DNA of 61,261 nucleotides. Origin: Prochlorococcus sp. AG-363-C20. Its GTDB lineage: Bacteria > Cyanobacteriota > Cyanobacteriia > PCC-6307 > Cyanobiaceae. A program made the translations under genes and the position numbers. The notes beneath the pieces were generated by a model, which was not told the origin of the DNA, made no database searches, and saw only the letters and a list, made by a program, of their open reading frames with translations. Below are positions 46,204 through 56,398 of this stretch, piece by piece. The stretch is taken from assembly GCA_003280295.1 (NCBI GenBank), contig QCFI01000009.1, positions 1 through 61,261 on the forward strand. Reading direction: 5' to 3'. Every line of letters starts with the position of its first letter. Position 1 is the first letter of the stretch.

Positions 46204-47703
46204 TTAATCTTGAAACCAGTCGGTAACACCTCCTGGCTTGTCTACTAATTGGATCCCTAGTGATCTGAGCTCATCACGTATTTGATCTGCTTTAACGAAG
46301 TCCTTATTAGATTTGGCCATTTTTCGTTCTTCAATGGCTTTCTCGATTGTGTCGTGATTATTGATTTTCTTATCAGCTAAAGATCGTTTTTGTTTCTCTT
46401 CAGCCTTTAGTCCAAGTACTGCAGCAAGTTCTACAAGAAGTTGCCAGCGAGAGTATAACTCTTCCAAGTTGTTTTTTTGCAAAGGCTCTATCCCAGAATG
46501 TTCAAGTTGGTTTGCTAATGCTCGCAGTGGCCGGGCAAGTTCAAAAAGTACTGCTAGTGCTCCTGAAGTATTAATATCATCGTTCATTAAATCTATAAAC
46601 TGTTGACTTACCTTTTTAGTTGTCTCATTAGAGTAGCTTTTTAAAGGATTTATGGCGTCTTGTTTTAGTAACCTCTCCTTAGGCCAACCGATCTCATCTG
46701 CATGGATTTTCCCAAGAGAGAGTGCTGCATTTAGCCCTTTCCATCCTTTTGAAGCTGACTTGAGAGCCTCATTAGTAAAATCAAGTGGTTTACGGTAATG
46801 AGCTTGCAAAACAAAAAGCCTTAATGTCATTGGGGAAACACCCTTTTCAAGCAGTGCTCGAATGGTTGTGAAGTTGCCTAATGATTTGCTCATTTTCTGA
46901 CCTTCTACATTCACCATCCCATTGTGAAGCCAATACTTGGCGAGCTTTTTCCCTGTGGCGGCTTCTGATTGAGCAATTTCATTTTCATGATGGGGAAAGA
47001 TAAGATCGGCTCCACCTAGATGTATATCGATAGTGTCTCCGAGTTCTTCTCGAACCATTGCAGAGCATTCAATATGCCAACCAGGACGCCCCTCACCCCA
47101 TGGGGAAGGAAAACTTGGTTCTCCATCTTTAGCTTTTTTCCAAAGAGCAAAGTCAAATGCATGCTTTTTGCGGATTTCTTCTGCATTTGTGATACGACCT
47201 TCAGCGTTTAGATGTTGTTCTTCTAGATCACGTTGGCTTAACTTGCCATAACCCTTGTGCTTCAAAACTGCAAAGTAGACGTCACCATCTATTGAGTATG
47301 CTGATCCGTTCGCTTCTATTTGTTTAATAAGTGCGCATATACTGTCTAAACATTTGGTGGCACGAGGCATTCGATCCGCTTGAAGAATACCAAGTGCACT
47401 CATGTCTTTATGAAAAGCTATTATGTTTTTCTCACTAATTTCTTCCATTGAGCAACCTTCTCGAGCCGCACGGTTTAGTATTTTGTCGTCGATATCTGTA
47501 AAGTTCTGTACGAAATTGACTTTGTATCCTTGGCAAATTAAATAACGCCGTAAAACATCCCAAACGATATAGCTACGGGCATGACCTAGATGACAGAGGT
47601 CATAGACAGTGACACCACAGCAGTAGATACTCACTTGACCTTCATTTATCGGTATGAAAGTCTCTTTTTGACGAGTAAGAGTGTTGGTTAGCTTTAGTGG
47701 CAC
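46204..47703 (-). CDS. cysS: cysteinyl-tRNA synthetase
   Basis: A class I aminoacyl-tRNA synthetase. The HIGH-type motif is HLGHARSYI (about residue 38), zinc ligands include Cys28 and the Cys of GWHIECSAM with [13 protein letters not shown], and the KMSKS loop is [11 protein letters not shown] (about 267). At 499 residues it is full length. The start is GTG 47703; polA lies 33 bp upstream on the same strand. Confidence 0.95.
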   Translation of the reverse strand: MPLKLTNTLTRQKETFIPINEGQVSIYCCGVTVYDLCHLGHARSYIVWDVLRRYLICQGYKVNFVQNFTDIDDKILNRAAREGCSMEEISEKNIIAFHKDMSALGILQADRMPRATKCLDSICALIKQIEANGSAYSIDGDVYFAVLKHKGYGKLSQRDLEEQHLNAEGRITNAEEIRKKHAFDFALWKKAKDGEPSFPSPWGEGRPGWHIECSAMVREELGDTIDIHLGGADLIFPHHENEIAQSEAATGKKLAKYWLHNGMVNVEGQKMSKSLGNFTTIRALLEKGVSPMTLRLFVLQAHYRKPLDFTNEALKSASKGWKGLNAALSLGKIHADEIGWPKERLLKQDAINPLKSYSNETTKKVSQQFIDLMNDDINTSGALAVLFELARPLRALANQLEHSGIEPLQKNNLEELYSRWQLLVELAAVLGLKAEEKQKRSLADKKINNHDTIEKAIEERKMAKSNKDFVKADQIRDELRSLGIQLVDKPGGVTDWFQD

Positions 47704-47736
47704 ATGCTTAGGAGAGGATTTTTGTAGTTAAGTTCA

Positions 47737-50700
47737 TTATTTTGCTTCCATCCAGTTGCTCCCTATACCAGTCTCAACGAGTAGAGGGACGCTCAGAGTA
47801 ACAGCTTGCTCCATTGTGTTTATAACTAGTTCCTTGACTTCATTAATTGAGGCTGGATCTACTTCAAGCACTAGCTCATCATGAACTTGCAATAGAAGAC
47901 GAGCAGGTAAAGATGTTGTAGTGAGTTTTTTTTGAATTTGTACCATGGCAATTTTGATTATGTCAGCACTTGAACCTTGGATGGGTGCATTGGCAGCGGC
48001 TCTTAATTGTTGGGCTTCCATGCCGCCTCGGCGAGCTAAGTCAAGGTCTATTTCATTAGGATCTTTACCTTTAAGTCGACCTAATCCACTTGGGTTGAAG
48101 TTAAAAATTCTACGACGACCTAGTAAGGTTTTTACATAACCTTTAGTCAGAGCCAATCTTTCCTGTAATTCTAAGAAAGAGAAAACTTTGGGATAGCGCT
48201 CTCTATAGCGGCTAAGGAATTCTTTTGCTTCTGACTGACTCAGAGTAGTCGATCGAGCCAATCTTTGTGCCCCCATTCCATAGATGACACCGAAGTTGAT
48301 TGTTTTACCTAGACGACGCTCGTCAGTGTTTATAACCTCTTTTTCTAGTAAAAGCTTTGCTGTAAGAGTATGTACGTCTTCTTTATGGCGGTATGCGTCT
48401 TGTAAAATTTCCTCTTCAGAAAGATGTGCAAGGATTCTTAATTCTATTTGAGAATAATCAGCACTGAGTAGTTGCCAATTTTCTTGAGGTAGAAAAGCTT
48501 TTCTAATTCGGCGACTGAATTCTGTGCGGATTGGTATGTTTTGCAAGTTAGGATTACTACTGCTTAGTCTCCCAGTAGCTGTTACTGCCTGATTGAAATC
48601 TGTATGAACACGACCAGTCTCTTCTTCTACTAATTGAGGGAGGGCATCAACGTATGTGCTTAATAGCTTGCTTAGAATACGGTGTTCTATGACGAGACCA
48701 ACTACAGGATGATCTGCTTCAAGCTTTTCTAAAACATTCGCATCAGTACTCCAGCCGGTTTTTGTTCTTCGTGACTTTCTCTTATCTAGGCCAAGAGTCT
48801 CGAATAAAAGTTCTCCTAATTGTTTTGGTGAGGCTAGATTGAAGTGAGTATTAGCTAAGGAATGTACTTTTTGTTCAAGTCTTTCAAGTGTTTTGCTTAG
48901 CTCTAGAGAAAGCTCTTTTAGGTATGGGGTGTCGATGCGTATACCAGTAGCTTCCATTTTTGCAAGAATTGGCTCTAGTGGTTGCTCTACTTGTTCCAGA
49001 AGATTTATTAGTTCAGACCCTGCCTGGTTTAATTTTTCCCTTAAGCGAAAAGCAAGTCTTCTTGTTAGATGGACATCCATACCGCAGTACAAACTTGCAG
49101 CCTCTATGTCGAGATTTGCAATAGTATCTCCTTTCCCTACAAGTTCATTGAAGCTAGTGGGAGCATAGTCAAACTCCCTTTTAGACATAGCATCTAATCC
49201 GTGTTTAGCATTTGCATCATAAAGGTAGTCGGCTAGTAATGTATCCATAACTACTCCCTTAAGTGGAAGTCCATGACGAAGGAAGATAAGCCTGTCATAC
49301 TTTGCATTTTGTAAGACCTTTGGGTTGCTTTCAGACGCCAACCAGGGGGCCAAGGCTGTTATCACAACTTCTAAAGGAAGTTGTTTTGGAGATGTACCTT
49401 CCATAAGGCTCTCCTGGTATTGATGAGCTATTGGGATATAAGCTACTTCATTTGGGGCTTCACCCCAGCAAACACCTATACCAACCAGTTCGGCTTTGAA
49501 TGGATTGAGACTTGTCGTTTCCGTGTCTAAAGCGATTGGGCTAAGAGGATCTTTGCAATCCATTAGTCGTCGCATGAGTCCTCCTAAGTCAGAATTACTT
49601 GTAATTAGTTGAGGTTTTAAATTTGGTATTTTATTCTGTTGAACTGGAGTAGATTCAGAGGGGATTTTTTTTGTGGATTCTCCTTGCGGAGTTTCTTGAA
49701 AGGTGTCAACCTTTTTTTTATTCGCTAAGTATCCACCATGTGAAAATGTTGCGATGAAAGAAGGAATTTGCTTGGATAAACTAGTGAGATCCAGAGCTTC
49801 TAATTCTTTTCGCAACCCTTCATTATCAACTTTCCCTAAATGTAACCTCGGCACTTGACTCATTGGAACTTCAACAATTATTCGTGCCAATTTTTGGGAT
49901 AAATAGGCGTTCTCTTTGTCATTTTTAAGTTTTGATTTGATTGTGCCTTTAATTGCCCCACGAAATGCTTTTTCCCCTTCAGCCTCAACTTCTGCAAGGG
50001 TTCTGTAAACACCATCCAGATTGCCATTCTCATTCAGTAGATTCAAAGCCGTTTTTGGCCCAATCCCTTTTACACCAGGGATATTATCGGAGCTGTCTCC
50101 TGTAAGAGCCTTTAGATCTACAACTTTTTTAGGAATGACGCCAAGTTTATTTACTACTCCAATCTCTTTAATAAGTGAAGGGCCTTTACTTTTCATGTAG
50201 GGACCACCACTCATGTACATCACGGCAATGTCTTTCTCATCATCTACAAGTTGAAATAAGTCGCGGTCTCCTGTGAGGATTCTTACTCGCCAACCATTTT
50301 TATAAGCTTTGTTGGCGAGGGTACCAAGAACATCATCTGCCTCATATCCAGGAGCCATACATAGTGGAATGTCTAGTTGCTTTTCCAGGATTTTCTGGAG
50401 TTGCCTAAGGTCTTCAAAGAAAATATCGGGAGCCACATCTCTGTTGGCTTTGTAACTTGGATCTGTTTTGTGTCTAAAGGTAGGCTCTGCTGTATCGAAG
50501 GCAATAGTCACACCTTCAGGACTCAGTATTTTGCAGTTGTCTAATAAGGCCTTTAGAAATCCATATGTGACACTTGTTGGTTTCCCATCTTTTGTAGTTA
50601 AGCCTCCTTCACCACCTTTAGCAAAGGCATAAAAGCTTCTGAATGCCAGTGAATGGCCATCAACGAGAAGCATGATAGGTTTTTCTGCTATCTCAGTCAT
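47737..50700 (-). CDS. polA: DNA polymerase I
   Basis: The 987-residue enzyme has all three domains: an N-terminal 5'-3' exonuclease (LLVDGHSLAFRSFYAFAKG; GLTTKDGKPTSVTYGF), a 3'-5' exonuclease with an intact exo I motif ALDTETTSLNPFKAELVG (about residue 402), and the polymerase domain (GRLSSSNPNLQNIPIRTEF, DYSQIELRILAHLS, RRLGKTINFGVIYGMGAQRL, LLQVHDELVLEVDPA). The proofreading acidic residues are therefore retained, unlike in some bacteria. It starts at an ATG. Confidence 0.97.
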   Translation of the reverse strand: MTEIAEKPIMLLVDGHSLAFRSFYAFAKGGEGGLTTKDGKPTSVTYGFLKALLDNCKILSPEGVTIAFDTAEPTFRHKTDPSYKANRDVAPDIFFEDLRQLQKILEKQLDIPLCMAPGYEADDVLGTLANKAYKNGWRVRILTGDRDLFQLVDDEKDIAVMYMSGGPYMKSKGPSLIKEIGVVNKLGVIPKKVVDLKALTGDSSDNIPGVKGIGPKTALNLLNENGNLDGVYRTLAEVEAEGEKAFRGAIKGTIKSKLKNDKENAYLSQKLARIIVEVPMSQVPRLHLGKVDNEGLRKELEALDLTSLSKQIPSFIATFSHGGYLANKKKVDTFQETPQGESTKKIPSESTPVQQNKIPNLKPQLITSNSDLGGLMRRLMDCKDPLSPIALDTETTSLNPFKAELVGIGVCWGEAPNEVAYIPIAHQYQESLMEGTSPKQLPLEVVITALAPWLASESNPKVLQNAKYDRLIFLRHGLPLKGVVMDTLLADYLYDANAKHGLDAMSKREFDYAPTSFNELVGKGDTIANLDIEAASLYCGMDVHLTRRLAFRLREKLNQAGSELINLLEQVEQPLEPILAKMEATGIRIDTPYLKELSLELSKTLERLEQKVHSLANTHFNLASPKQLGELLFETLGLDKRKSRRTKTGWSTDANVLEKLEADHPVVGLVIEHRILSKLLSTYVDALPQLVEEETGRVHTDFNQAVTATGRLSSSNPNLQNIPIRTEFSRRIRKAFLPQENWQLLSADYSQIELRILAHLSEEEILQDAYRHKEDVHTLTAKLLLEKEVINTDERRLGKTINFGVIYGMGAQRLARSTTLSQSEAKEFLSRYRERYPKVFSFLELQERLALTKGYVKTLLGRRRIFNFNPSGLGRLKGKDPNEIDLDLARRGGMEAQQLRAAANAPIQGSSADIIKIAMVQIQKKLTTTSLPARLLLQVHDELVLEVDPASINEVKELVINTMEQAVTLSVPLLVETGIGSNWMEAK

Positions 50701-50733
50701 GGATTGAAGGAGAGATTGTTTTGACAGGCCGAG

Positions 50734-51873
50734 TCAGTCGCGTTTTTGCCTAGCCCAAGGTGGTAGATCTACAAAAACTCGATCTCCTGGATCGATGCCT
50801 TGGATGATTGCAGTTTTACTGCCACTACTTGTTCCTAGATCAACCTTTTGAAACTTTGGTTGTTTCTTTTGATCTACTATGAGAACTCCAGGTTCACCGT
50901 TTCTAGTTACTATTGCCACTGTTGGGACCAAAGTGCTGATATCAGTTGGATCACTTTGAAATTCAATATCAACAGTCATACCTATTCTTAGATCCTCAGC
51001 TGTATTAGTAAAAAACAATGTCACCTCAAAAGAGGTAACGTTGTTTGTTTTGATGGCTCTTGGAGCTATTTCCCTAACTTTTGCTTTGAAGCGTTTGTCT
51101 GGAAATGCATCAACACGAACATAAGCACTTTGGTTGATTTGAATTCGACCTATATCACTTTCTGGTACTTTTGCTATTACTTCAAGACCTTGTGAAAGCT
51201 CTACAATTGATGTGCTTGTGGAGCCTGCATTTGTTGAGGCTCTGGTCGTAGGGGTAACAAAGGCACCCGGTTCAGCATAGCGAGTTGTTATTACTCCATC
51301 GAAGGGAGCAAGAATATTTAATTCTTTGCCTTCTATTTCTCGTTGCTTGAGGCGAGCTTTGCTTGTAAGAAAGCGATTGAGATATTCCTCATGTTCTTCA
51401 GCGCTTATGGCCCCCTGAGCAAAAAGTCTCTTACGGCGTTCATAAGCGGCTCTTTGCTTCTCGAATTCAGCTTTTAACTCATTAAGACGATAAAGGTAAT
51501 CTCCACTTTTCATTCTTGCAATTAATTGTCCTTTTTTGACTGTGTCTCCTTCTCTGACTAAAAGACTTTCTAAAAGGCCTTGTCTTTCTGGACTGACATT
51601 GACACTCCTATTCGCTTTTAATTCTCCACTGGATGTGATTAGGCCAGGAAGCCTCCCACTTTCTGCTTTTACCGTGTAACTGCTTATGTCCCGCCCTTTG
51701 TTTTGCCAAGGCCCAAGCTTCCAAACAAGCCCCCCACTGCTAAGAAGTATTAGAAATGTAAACAAGCCAATCAAAGACTTTCTTTTGGGAGCTGAGCTCT
51801 TCAAATTTTCTAGAAGAGTCATCTTCTTGATAGCTGCATTGGTATTTTCAGTTGGGTAGTCTTTCCTGGCCAT
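50734..51873 (-). CDS. HlyD/RND-type efflux adaptor protein
   Basis: A periplasmic adaptor anchored by one N-terminal membrane segment (KSLIGLFTFLILLSSGGLVW) with the usual barrel-sandwich and coiled-coil layout: VNVSPERQGLLESLLVREGD, then KKGQLIARM, the hairpin LNELKAEFEKQRAAYERRKR, LNILAPFDGVITTRYAEPGA, then the beta-barrel VIAKVPESDIGRIQI. Such proteins link an inner-membrane pump to an outer-membrane channel. No pump gene is next to it in the window. The TTG at 51921 would add 16 residues; the ATG at 51873 is preferred. It is divergent from ychF. Confidence 0.83.
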   Translation of the reverse strand: MARKDYPTENTNAAIKKMTLLENLKSSAPKRKSLIGLFTFLILLSSGGLVWKLGPWQNKGRDISSYTVKAESGRLPGLITSSGELKANRSVNVSPERQGLLESLLVREGDTVKKGQLIARMKSGDYLYRLNELKAEFEKQRAAYERRKRLFAQGAISAEEHEEYLNRFLTSKARLKQREIEGKELNILAPFDGVITTRYAEPGAFVTPTTRASTNAGSTSTSIVELSQGLEVIAKVPESDIGRIQINQSAYVRVDAFPDKRFKAKVREIAPRAIKTNNVTSFEVTLFFTNTAEDLRIGMTVDIEFQSDPTDISTLVPTVAIVTRNGEPGVLIVDQKKQPKFQKVDLGTSSGSKTAIIQGIDPGDRVFVDLPPWARQKRD

Positions 51874-51979
51874 TTGGCCACGCAATTTTTCCCTTTCTAG
51901 TCTCGCTGCTAGGGGGACCAAATTGTGGATTTTTTTATGAGCAATTTTCTTTTTTTCTTTTTGGGTTTAAATTTTTGCC

Positions 51980-53071
51980 ATGCTTAAAGCCGGAATTGTG
52001 GGGCTTCCAAATGTTGGAAAATCCACTTTGTTTAATGCGCTTGTTGCAAACGCGCAAGCCTCAGCCGCAAATTTTCCTTTTTGCACAATTGAGCCCAATG
52101 TGGGTTCAGTTGCAGTCCCTGATGATCGTTTAAATCTTTTATCTGAACTTAGTTGCAGTAAGGATTTGATACCTACAAGAATAGAATTTGTTGATATTGC
52201 TGGATTGGTTAAAGGTGCAAGTCAGGGTGAGGGATTAGGGAATAAATTTCTAGCCAATATTCGAGAGGTTGATGCAATTGTCCATGTAGTTCGTTGCTTT
52301 GAAGATGAAGATGTAATCCATGTCTCTGGAGAAATAGATCCTTCTAGAGATGCTGAGATAATTAAATTAGAACTTGGATTAGCAGATTTAAACCAAATAG
52401 AAAAACGTCGTGCAAGATTGAAAAAACAAATAAGCACTAGTGAAGTTGCAAAAACAGAAGATGAAACGCTTGCAAAAATTCAGACGATTCTTGAGCGTGG
52501 TGGCTCTGCAAATCAAATTAAACTAACTCCTGAGGTGGAAAGCTTGATCAAGCCATTGGGTTTGCTTACTGCTAAGCCAGTTATTTATGCAACTAATGTG
52601 AGTGAAGCTGATCTTGCTTATGGAAATGATTTTTGTAATCAAATCATTGCTTTGGCTGCAAAGGAAGGTGCTGAAGTGATTAGAATTTCAGCACAGGTTG
52701 AATCTGAATTAATTGAGCTTGGAGGAACCGAAAGACATGACTATCTTCAGAGCCTTGGTGTTAGTGAGGGTGGTTTAAATAGTCTAATAAAAGCAACATA
52801 TCGGCTCTTAGGATTACGTACATATTTCACTACAGGAGAAAAAGAGACACGTGCATGGACAATTAGAGAAGGAATGACAGCGCCAAAAGCTGCTGGTGTA
52901 ATTCATACGGATTTCGAAAGAGGGTTTATTCGTGCGCAAACCATTGGCTATAAAAAACTTCTTGAAGCTGGTTCTTTATCTGAAGCTCGAAATAAGGGTT
53001 GGTTGCGCAGTGAAGGTAAGGAATATCTTGTACAAGAAGGAGATGTTATGGAGTTCTTATTTAATGTGTAG
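51980..53071 (+). CDS. ychF: redox-regulated/ribosome-associated ATPase YchF (OBG-like)
   Basis: YchF is a universally conserved P-loop protein that prefers ATP and binds ribosomes. G1 is [18 protein letters not shown] (residues 5-22), followed by [19 protein letters not shown]3 [20 protein letters not shown] and the TGS domain segment [20 protein letters not shown] near residue 275. At 363 residues it is full length, starting at ATG 51980. An alternative shorter start was not needed. Confidence 0.95.
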   Translation: MLKAGIVGLPNVGKSTLFNALVANAQASAANFPFCTIEPNVGSVAVPDDRLNLLSELSCSKDLIPTRIEFVDIAGLVKGASQGEGLGNKFLANIREVDAIVHVVRCFEDEDVIHVSGEIDPSRDAEIIKLELGLADLNQIEKRRARLKKQISTSEVAKTEDETLAKIQTILERGGSANQIKLTPEVESLIKPLGLLTAKPVIYATNVSEADLAYGNDFCNQIIALAAKEGAEVIRISAQVESELIELGGTERHDYLQSLGVSEGGLNSLIKATYRLLGLRTYFTTGEKETRAWTIREGMTAPKAAGVIHTDFERGFIRAQTIGYKKLLEAGSLSEARNKGWLRSEGKEYLVQEGDVMEFLFNV

Positions 53072-53146
53072 AGATACCTTCTGCTGCAAGGGATCTGGTC
53101 CATTAATTACTATAACTTATAAGGCGTAATACGTCAACCTTGAATA

Positions 53147-53320
53147 ATGAAATACCGCATCACTAGGCACGACGGAGAAGAGGACGAGATCACAGCTCAA
53201 GAATTCGAAAACTATGACGATGCTTATGAGTTGTTAGAGGAGATCTACGGGGCTACGTGTTGTTCTGATGCTGACTATGAAGAACGACCTTACTATGAAA
53301 TCTTTGAATTAAAAGGATGA
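53147..53320 (+). CDS. small acidic protein, 57 residues
   Basis: It begins at ATG 53147 with MKYRITRHDGEEDEITAQEF and continues with YDDAYELLEEIYGATCCSDA, then DYEERPYYEIFELKG. It is strongly acidic with a Cys-Cys pair and resembles a compact alpha/beta small protein family of picocyanobacteria of unknown role. It is one of the more convincing genes in this sparse region. Confidence 0.7.
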   Translation: MKYRITRHDGEEDEITAQEFENYDDAYELLEEIYGATCCSDADYEERPYYEIFELKG

Positions 53321-53441
53321 TAAAAACCACAAAGCAATCTAAAATTATTTCCTTTTAATCTTTAGAGATTCTTAAAAAAGCGGCTAATATGGAGTACTTG
53401 GATAATACTTACTAGAACCTCTAGTTTTCTAGTTGATTTAG

Positions 53442-54224
53442 ATGAATTTTAAAAGAGCAGCTTTTATATTCAGCATTACAGCAACCTTAGGGACTGGTAA
53501 TATGCTTCCAGCCTCTGCTTCTATTGACTATAAAGCTACTTGCAATGGATCTAGCAGGTGCAAGGTCCGGATAGAAGGAGACTAAATAATCACAAGTCAG
53601 GGGGATAAAATTGAAACTGATAATATTATTGGCTGGACTTTTAATAATGATACAAACCATGGCGGAATACTTTTTAAAACAAGAAATGAGGACTACAGAA
53701 TAAATATTAAATACTTCAATTCTTCAGGACAAAGAAGCCTAAGTCAGATCGGATTTTTTAATTTTAAATCTGCTCAAAGTTTTGTTGGTAACTTGGAGCT
53801 TGTGTCTGGTCTTGCTCCAAACCACGACCAGGCTGGGGCCACAACTTTTTGTACTGCAAGTGGCAAGGATTCTAATTCTGGCACTCAATATGATGGAAGG
53901 AAATTTGGTGGCTTCCTAGGAAGAGCTTTTGGGAATCTTTGGAATATGTCGGTTGGATCTACTCTTGGTGCCTTAATTGGATCAGCTACTGGAACTACAG
54001 GGGTTGTAATTGGTTCAGTAGGTGGAACCTTGGTTGGATCTGGCATGGGTTCATCGGGTAATTTCAATCTTAAGAGGAATGTCGTCAGTGAAGTTCGGGC
54101 AACTCCTGCCAGCTCTAAATCATTCAATGATGCTTCATTTAATGGTAGAAATGATTGTGTTGATCAGAGGCTTGGCGAGACAATTGTCAATATAACTAGC
54201 CCTATTCCTACAACAAATCAATAA
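53442..54224 (+). pseudogene. secreted glycine-rich protein gene with in-frame TAA at codon 48
   Basis: From ATG 53442 the frame encodes a signal peptide (FKRAAFIFSITATLGTGNML, then PASASI) and a short CNGSSRCKVRIEGD region before TAA 53583-53585. The same frame then continues without another stop to TAA 54222-54224. It carries TDNIIGWTFNNDTNHGGILF, ISRNEDYRINIKYF-like sequence and a Gly-rich hydrophobic stretch (STLGALIGSATGTTGVVIGS) with VGGTLVGSGMGSSGNFN. A full product would be 260 residues; the shortest internal open piece begins at TTG 53793. The continuity of codon content on both sides of the TAA argues that a single gene was interrupted. The domain resembles other picocyanobacterial secreted glycine-zipper proteins of unknown function. 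Confidence 0.75.
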
Positions 54225-54659
54225 TAAGTATGACCAATATATTAATGGAAAGGTAATCGTTGGAAATGATATAAAAAATAGAATAAGCGAATATTTAATA
54301 GGTCGCCAAAAAGAACTTTCCGCTTCTTTGAATTCAGGCAATATGAACTTAATTTTCATAAGACCTCATTCTCTTTTCTAATACCTCCACCTGATCTCTT
54401 CATAGCAAATGTGTGTAATTTAGAAATCAATTAATGATGATCAAAGGGTTTTGTTAATTGAAAGCTTCAGCACTTGCTGGCACATACTTGTGACTATGAC
54501 AGTCGCAGATTTATAGCTATGAAACGATTCTGAGATATCCCACTATTGTCAATCCTTGAGATGCCTTTGCAGTACTAATGTCTAACCCCCTCGAGAAAGT
54601 GTTTAACTTATGTATAACTGTCTTTTTTGGCTGGATTCAATTGCGTTTATAATTTCTTG
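54225..54659. other. intergenic, no clear gene
   Basis: A 435-bp AT-rich spacer with some short repeats of poly-A/T. I see no convincing gene. Confidence 0.4.
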
Positions 54660-54983
54660 ATGACTTATCTGGCTTTATACTTCGTTGGGATAGCTTCTAT
54701 TTGGTGGATTTTTCGTGTTGGTTGGTTAGAAGCTCTTAAGACAATTATTAGCGTTTTGCTCCCTTTGGGATTGATCATCCTTTTTAATGCGAAAGCTGGT
54801 CGATTGCTTTTTAGAAACCCTATAGTTGGAATAATTAGTATTTTGCCAACTTCAGCATTTATCTTCAAAGGATCTCAGCCATTTGTAGTTGGAATCAATA
54901 GTTGGCTTGATAAGCATACGAATGATGTTGTTGATATGCGAGATGTAGTTGATGCCGAAGTAATTTCTAAGGAGGACGCTTGA
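54660..54983 (+). CDS. small multi-TM membrane protein
   Basis: About 107 residues from ATG 54660 (MTYLALYFVGIASIWWIFRV). Three hydrophobic segments are visible: about 1-20, LKTIISVLLPLGLIILF (about 25-43) and VGIISILPTSAFIF, followed by a short polar tail ending in VVDAEVISKEDA. No family was recognised. A TTG 33 bases upstream would extend it, but the ATG gives a better membrane N-terminus. A small acidic gene follows with 4-bp spacing. Confidence 0.6.
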   Translation: MTYLALYFVGIASIWWIFRVGWLEALKTIISVLLPLGLIILFNAKAGRLLFRNPIVGIISILPTSAFIFKGSQPFVVGINSWLDKHTNDVVDMRDVVDAEVISKEDA

Positions 54984-54987
54984 AAGG

Positions 54988-55119
54988 ATGTCAATACCAG
55001 AAAGGAATTTTGACGACGACAGTTTTGACGAGATGGAAGAAAGTCTCAAGGACATAGATTCTGATGGAGAAGAGCAGATATATTTCCCTCTTGAAGAATC
55101 AAAACCACCACATTATTAA
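54988..55119 (+). CDS. 43-residue acidic small protein
   Basis: ATG 54988 begins MSIPERNFDDDSFDEMEESL, then KDIDSDGEEQIYFPLEESKP and PHY. The acidity and the AAGG directly upstream, plus its position right after the TM protein, suggest a genuine coupled gene. Its stop overlaps the next frame as TAATG. No function is known. Confidence 0.6.
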   Translation: MSIPERNFDDDSFDEMEESLKDIDSDGEEQIYFPLEESKPPHY

Positions 55120-55303
55120 TGGTTTTAACTGCATATAGAAAACACAAAATTTATTTAGCTGTGATTATGGGATTTGGGCTTGGTCAGATAGCCCAGAAGA
55201 AGTCTCTTTGTACAGGAAATTTAAGGAAGCCATTAAAGAAGAGGGCAATGAAAAAATTTTCAAGGGAATTGCTAGAGAAGACAGACAGGACCTTGCTTGG
55301 TAG
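55119..55303 (+). pseudogene. small gene with probable +1 frameshift
   Basis: ATG 55119 starts a frame whose sequence soon loses protein character. In another frame a stretch without stops runs from 55139 to TAG 55301-55303, encoding LFSCDYGIWAWSDSPEEVSL, YRKFKEAIKEEGNEKIFKG and IAREDRQDLAW. That second stretch has the look of a real conserved protein but has no start codon of its own. A single base change near AGAAAACAC (about 55137-55145) would join the two frames. This could be a pseudogene, a sequencing error or a programmed shift. Confidence 0.5.
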
Positions 55304-55403
55304 CTAAGTTAAGTTTTTAAGAACCATTAGGGACTATTTAATTTTAGTCACGGCATTACAAATACCAATAATAGTTTTAGTATCTAATAAAATAAATAGA
55401 GAT

Positions 55404-55499
55404 ATGATCATTTATGAAAAAAAGCACCTTGATGTTGCTTTTACTCCTAAAGAATTAAGAGGTTTTACTTGGAAATCTATCTATAATAAAAGAAACTAA
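55404..55499 (+). CDS. possible 31-residue basic peptide
   Basis: ATG 55404 reads MIIYEKKHLDVAFTPKELRG, then FTWKSIYNKRN. Amino acid composition is protein-like, but there is no ribosome site of note and no family. It is kept only as a tentative small gene. Confidence 0.3.
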   Translation: MIIYEKKHLDVAFTPKELRGFTWKSIYNKRN

Positions 55500-55775
55500 T
55501 TTCTGGTTAATAATGATAGTCAAATAATTTTTTAGTGATTGTTTGATATAATTATTATAAAGTGATTTTTCTCAAGAACTCATGGTCCAATAATAATGTA
55601 TTTCTAATAGAATATACTTATCTAAAAGAAAGGGTTTATTCTTAAAAAGTTTTATTGGTTTCTATGATTAAACTTTTCCAGTGAGATCTATAGGAATCAG
55701 GATGGAATTAGGTGTTATGACTGACTTGATTGATGCTTATATTGTTGCATAGTTTGTTTAATTGCATTGCATTCA

Positions 55776-55925
55776 ATGAGTTCTAGAGTCCTTGATGACT
55801 GCATGGATGACAATTCTATAGAAAAAGAGCTTATTTGCAACCTTTATAAAGAAGACTCGCTTTGGTTGGATAAGTATGCAACTGATTTAATTCAAAGAAT
55901 GGAGAACTCATTGGAAGATGATTGA
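55776..55925 (+). CDS. 49-residue acidic hypothetical protein
   Basis: From ATG 55776: MSSRVLDDCMDDNSIEKELI, then CNLYKEDSLWLDKYATDLIQ and RMENSLEDD. It is acidic and helical with two Cys. The clean composition supports a real small protein of unknown function. Confidence 0.5.
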   Translation: MSSRVLDDCMDDNSIEKELICNLYKEDSLWLDKYATDLIQRMENSLEDD

Positions 55926-56002
55926 TAGCAGACTGACTACTTGTCGATATAGAGCTAAGGGCCAATCGTAATCTAGTATGTTCAATAATTATTTGAATTG
56001 TT

Positions 56003-56095
56003 TTGATTCATTGGTTTGCAGATGCTTTATTGGCAGTTATGTTCGTTGTTTTTTCTGTGATTTTGATATGGAACTTGTTTTATGAAGAGAAATAA
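56003..56095 (+). CDS. possible 30-residue single-TM peptide
   Basis: TTG 56003 gives IHWFADALLAVMFVVFSVIL, then IWNLFYEEK, a single hydrophobic helix with an acidic end. It resembles other tiny picocyanobacterial membrane peptides. The TTG start is unsupported, so the call is weak. Confidence 0.3.
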   Translation: MIHWFADALLAVMFVVFSVILIWNLFYEEK

Positions 56096-56398
56096 ATTAA
56101 ATAGACTTTGCCTTGCTTAAGCTTGTTCCTTACCCTATTTACTGATATTATCAAATTTGTTCTAATTTAAGGATAAGCTTTGATGATAATTATTTGATTA
56201 AAAATTTCTATGAATCTTTAGAGATGTATTTATTAACTTTCTGTTTATAAGTGATTAGTTAAATATCAATAGGAGAGTTTAAATTGGTTATCACTTCAAC
56301 TTTATAGAGGTTTAAATGATCCCTAAGAGTTTAAAAAGTGTTCTAGTTGGATAGATATCTTTCAGGATTTTCTTCTTTGGAGAAAAATATTAAACCAG
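56096..56398. other. intergenic, no gene seen
   Basis: A 303-bp spacer before the stop of the convergent peroxiredoxin gene; no gene, tRNA or clear terminator is visible. Confidence 0.4.
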
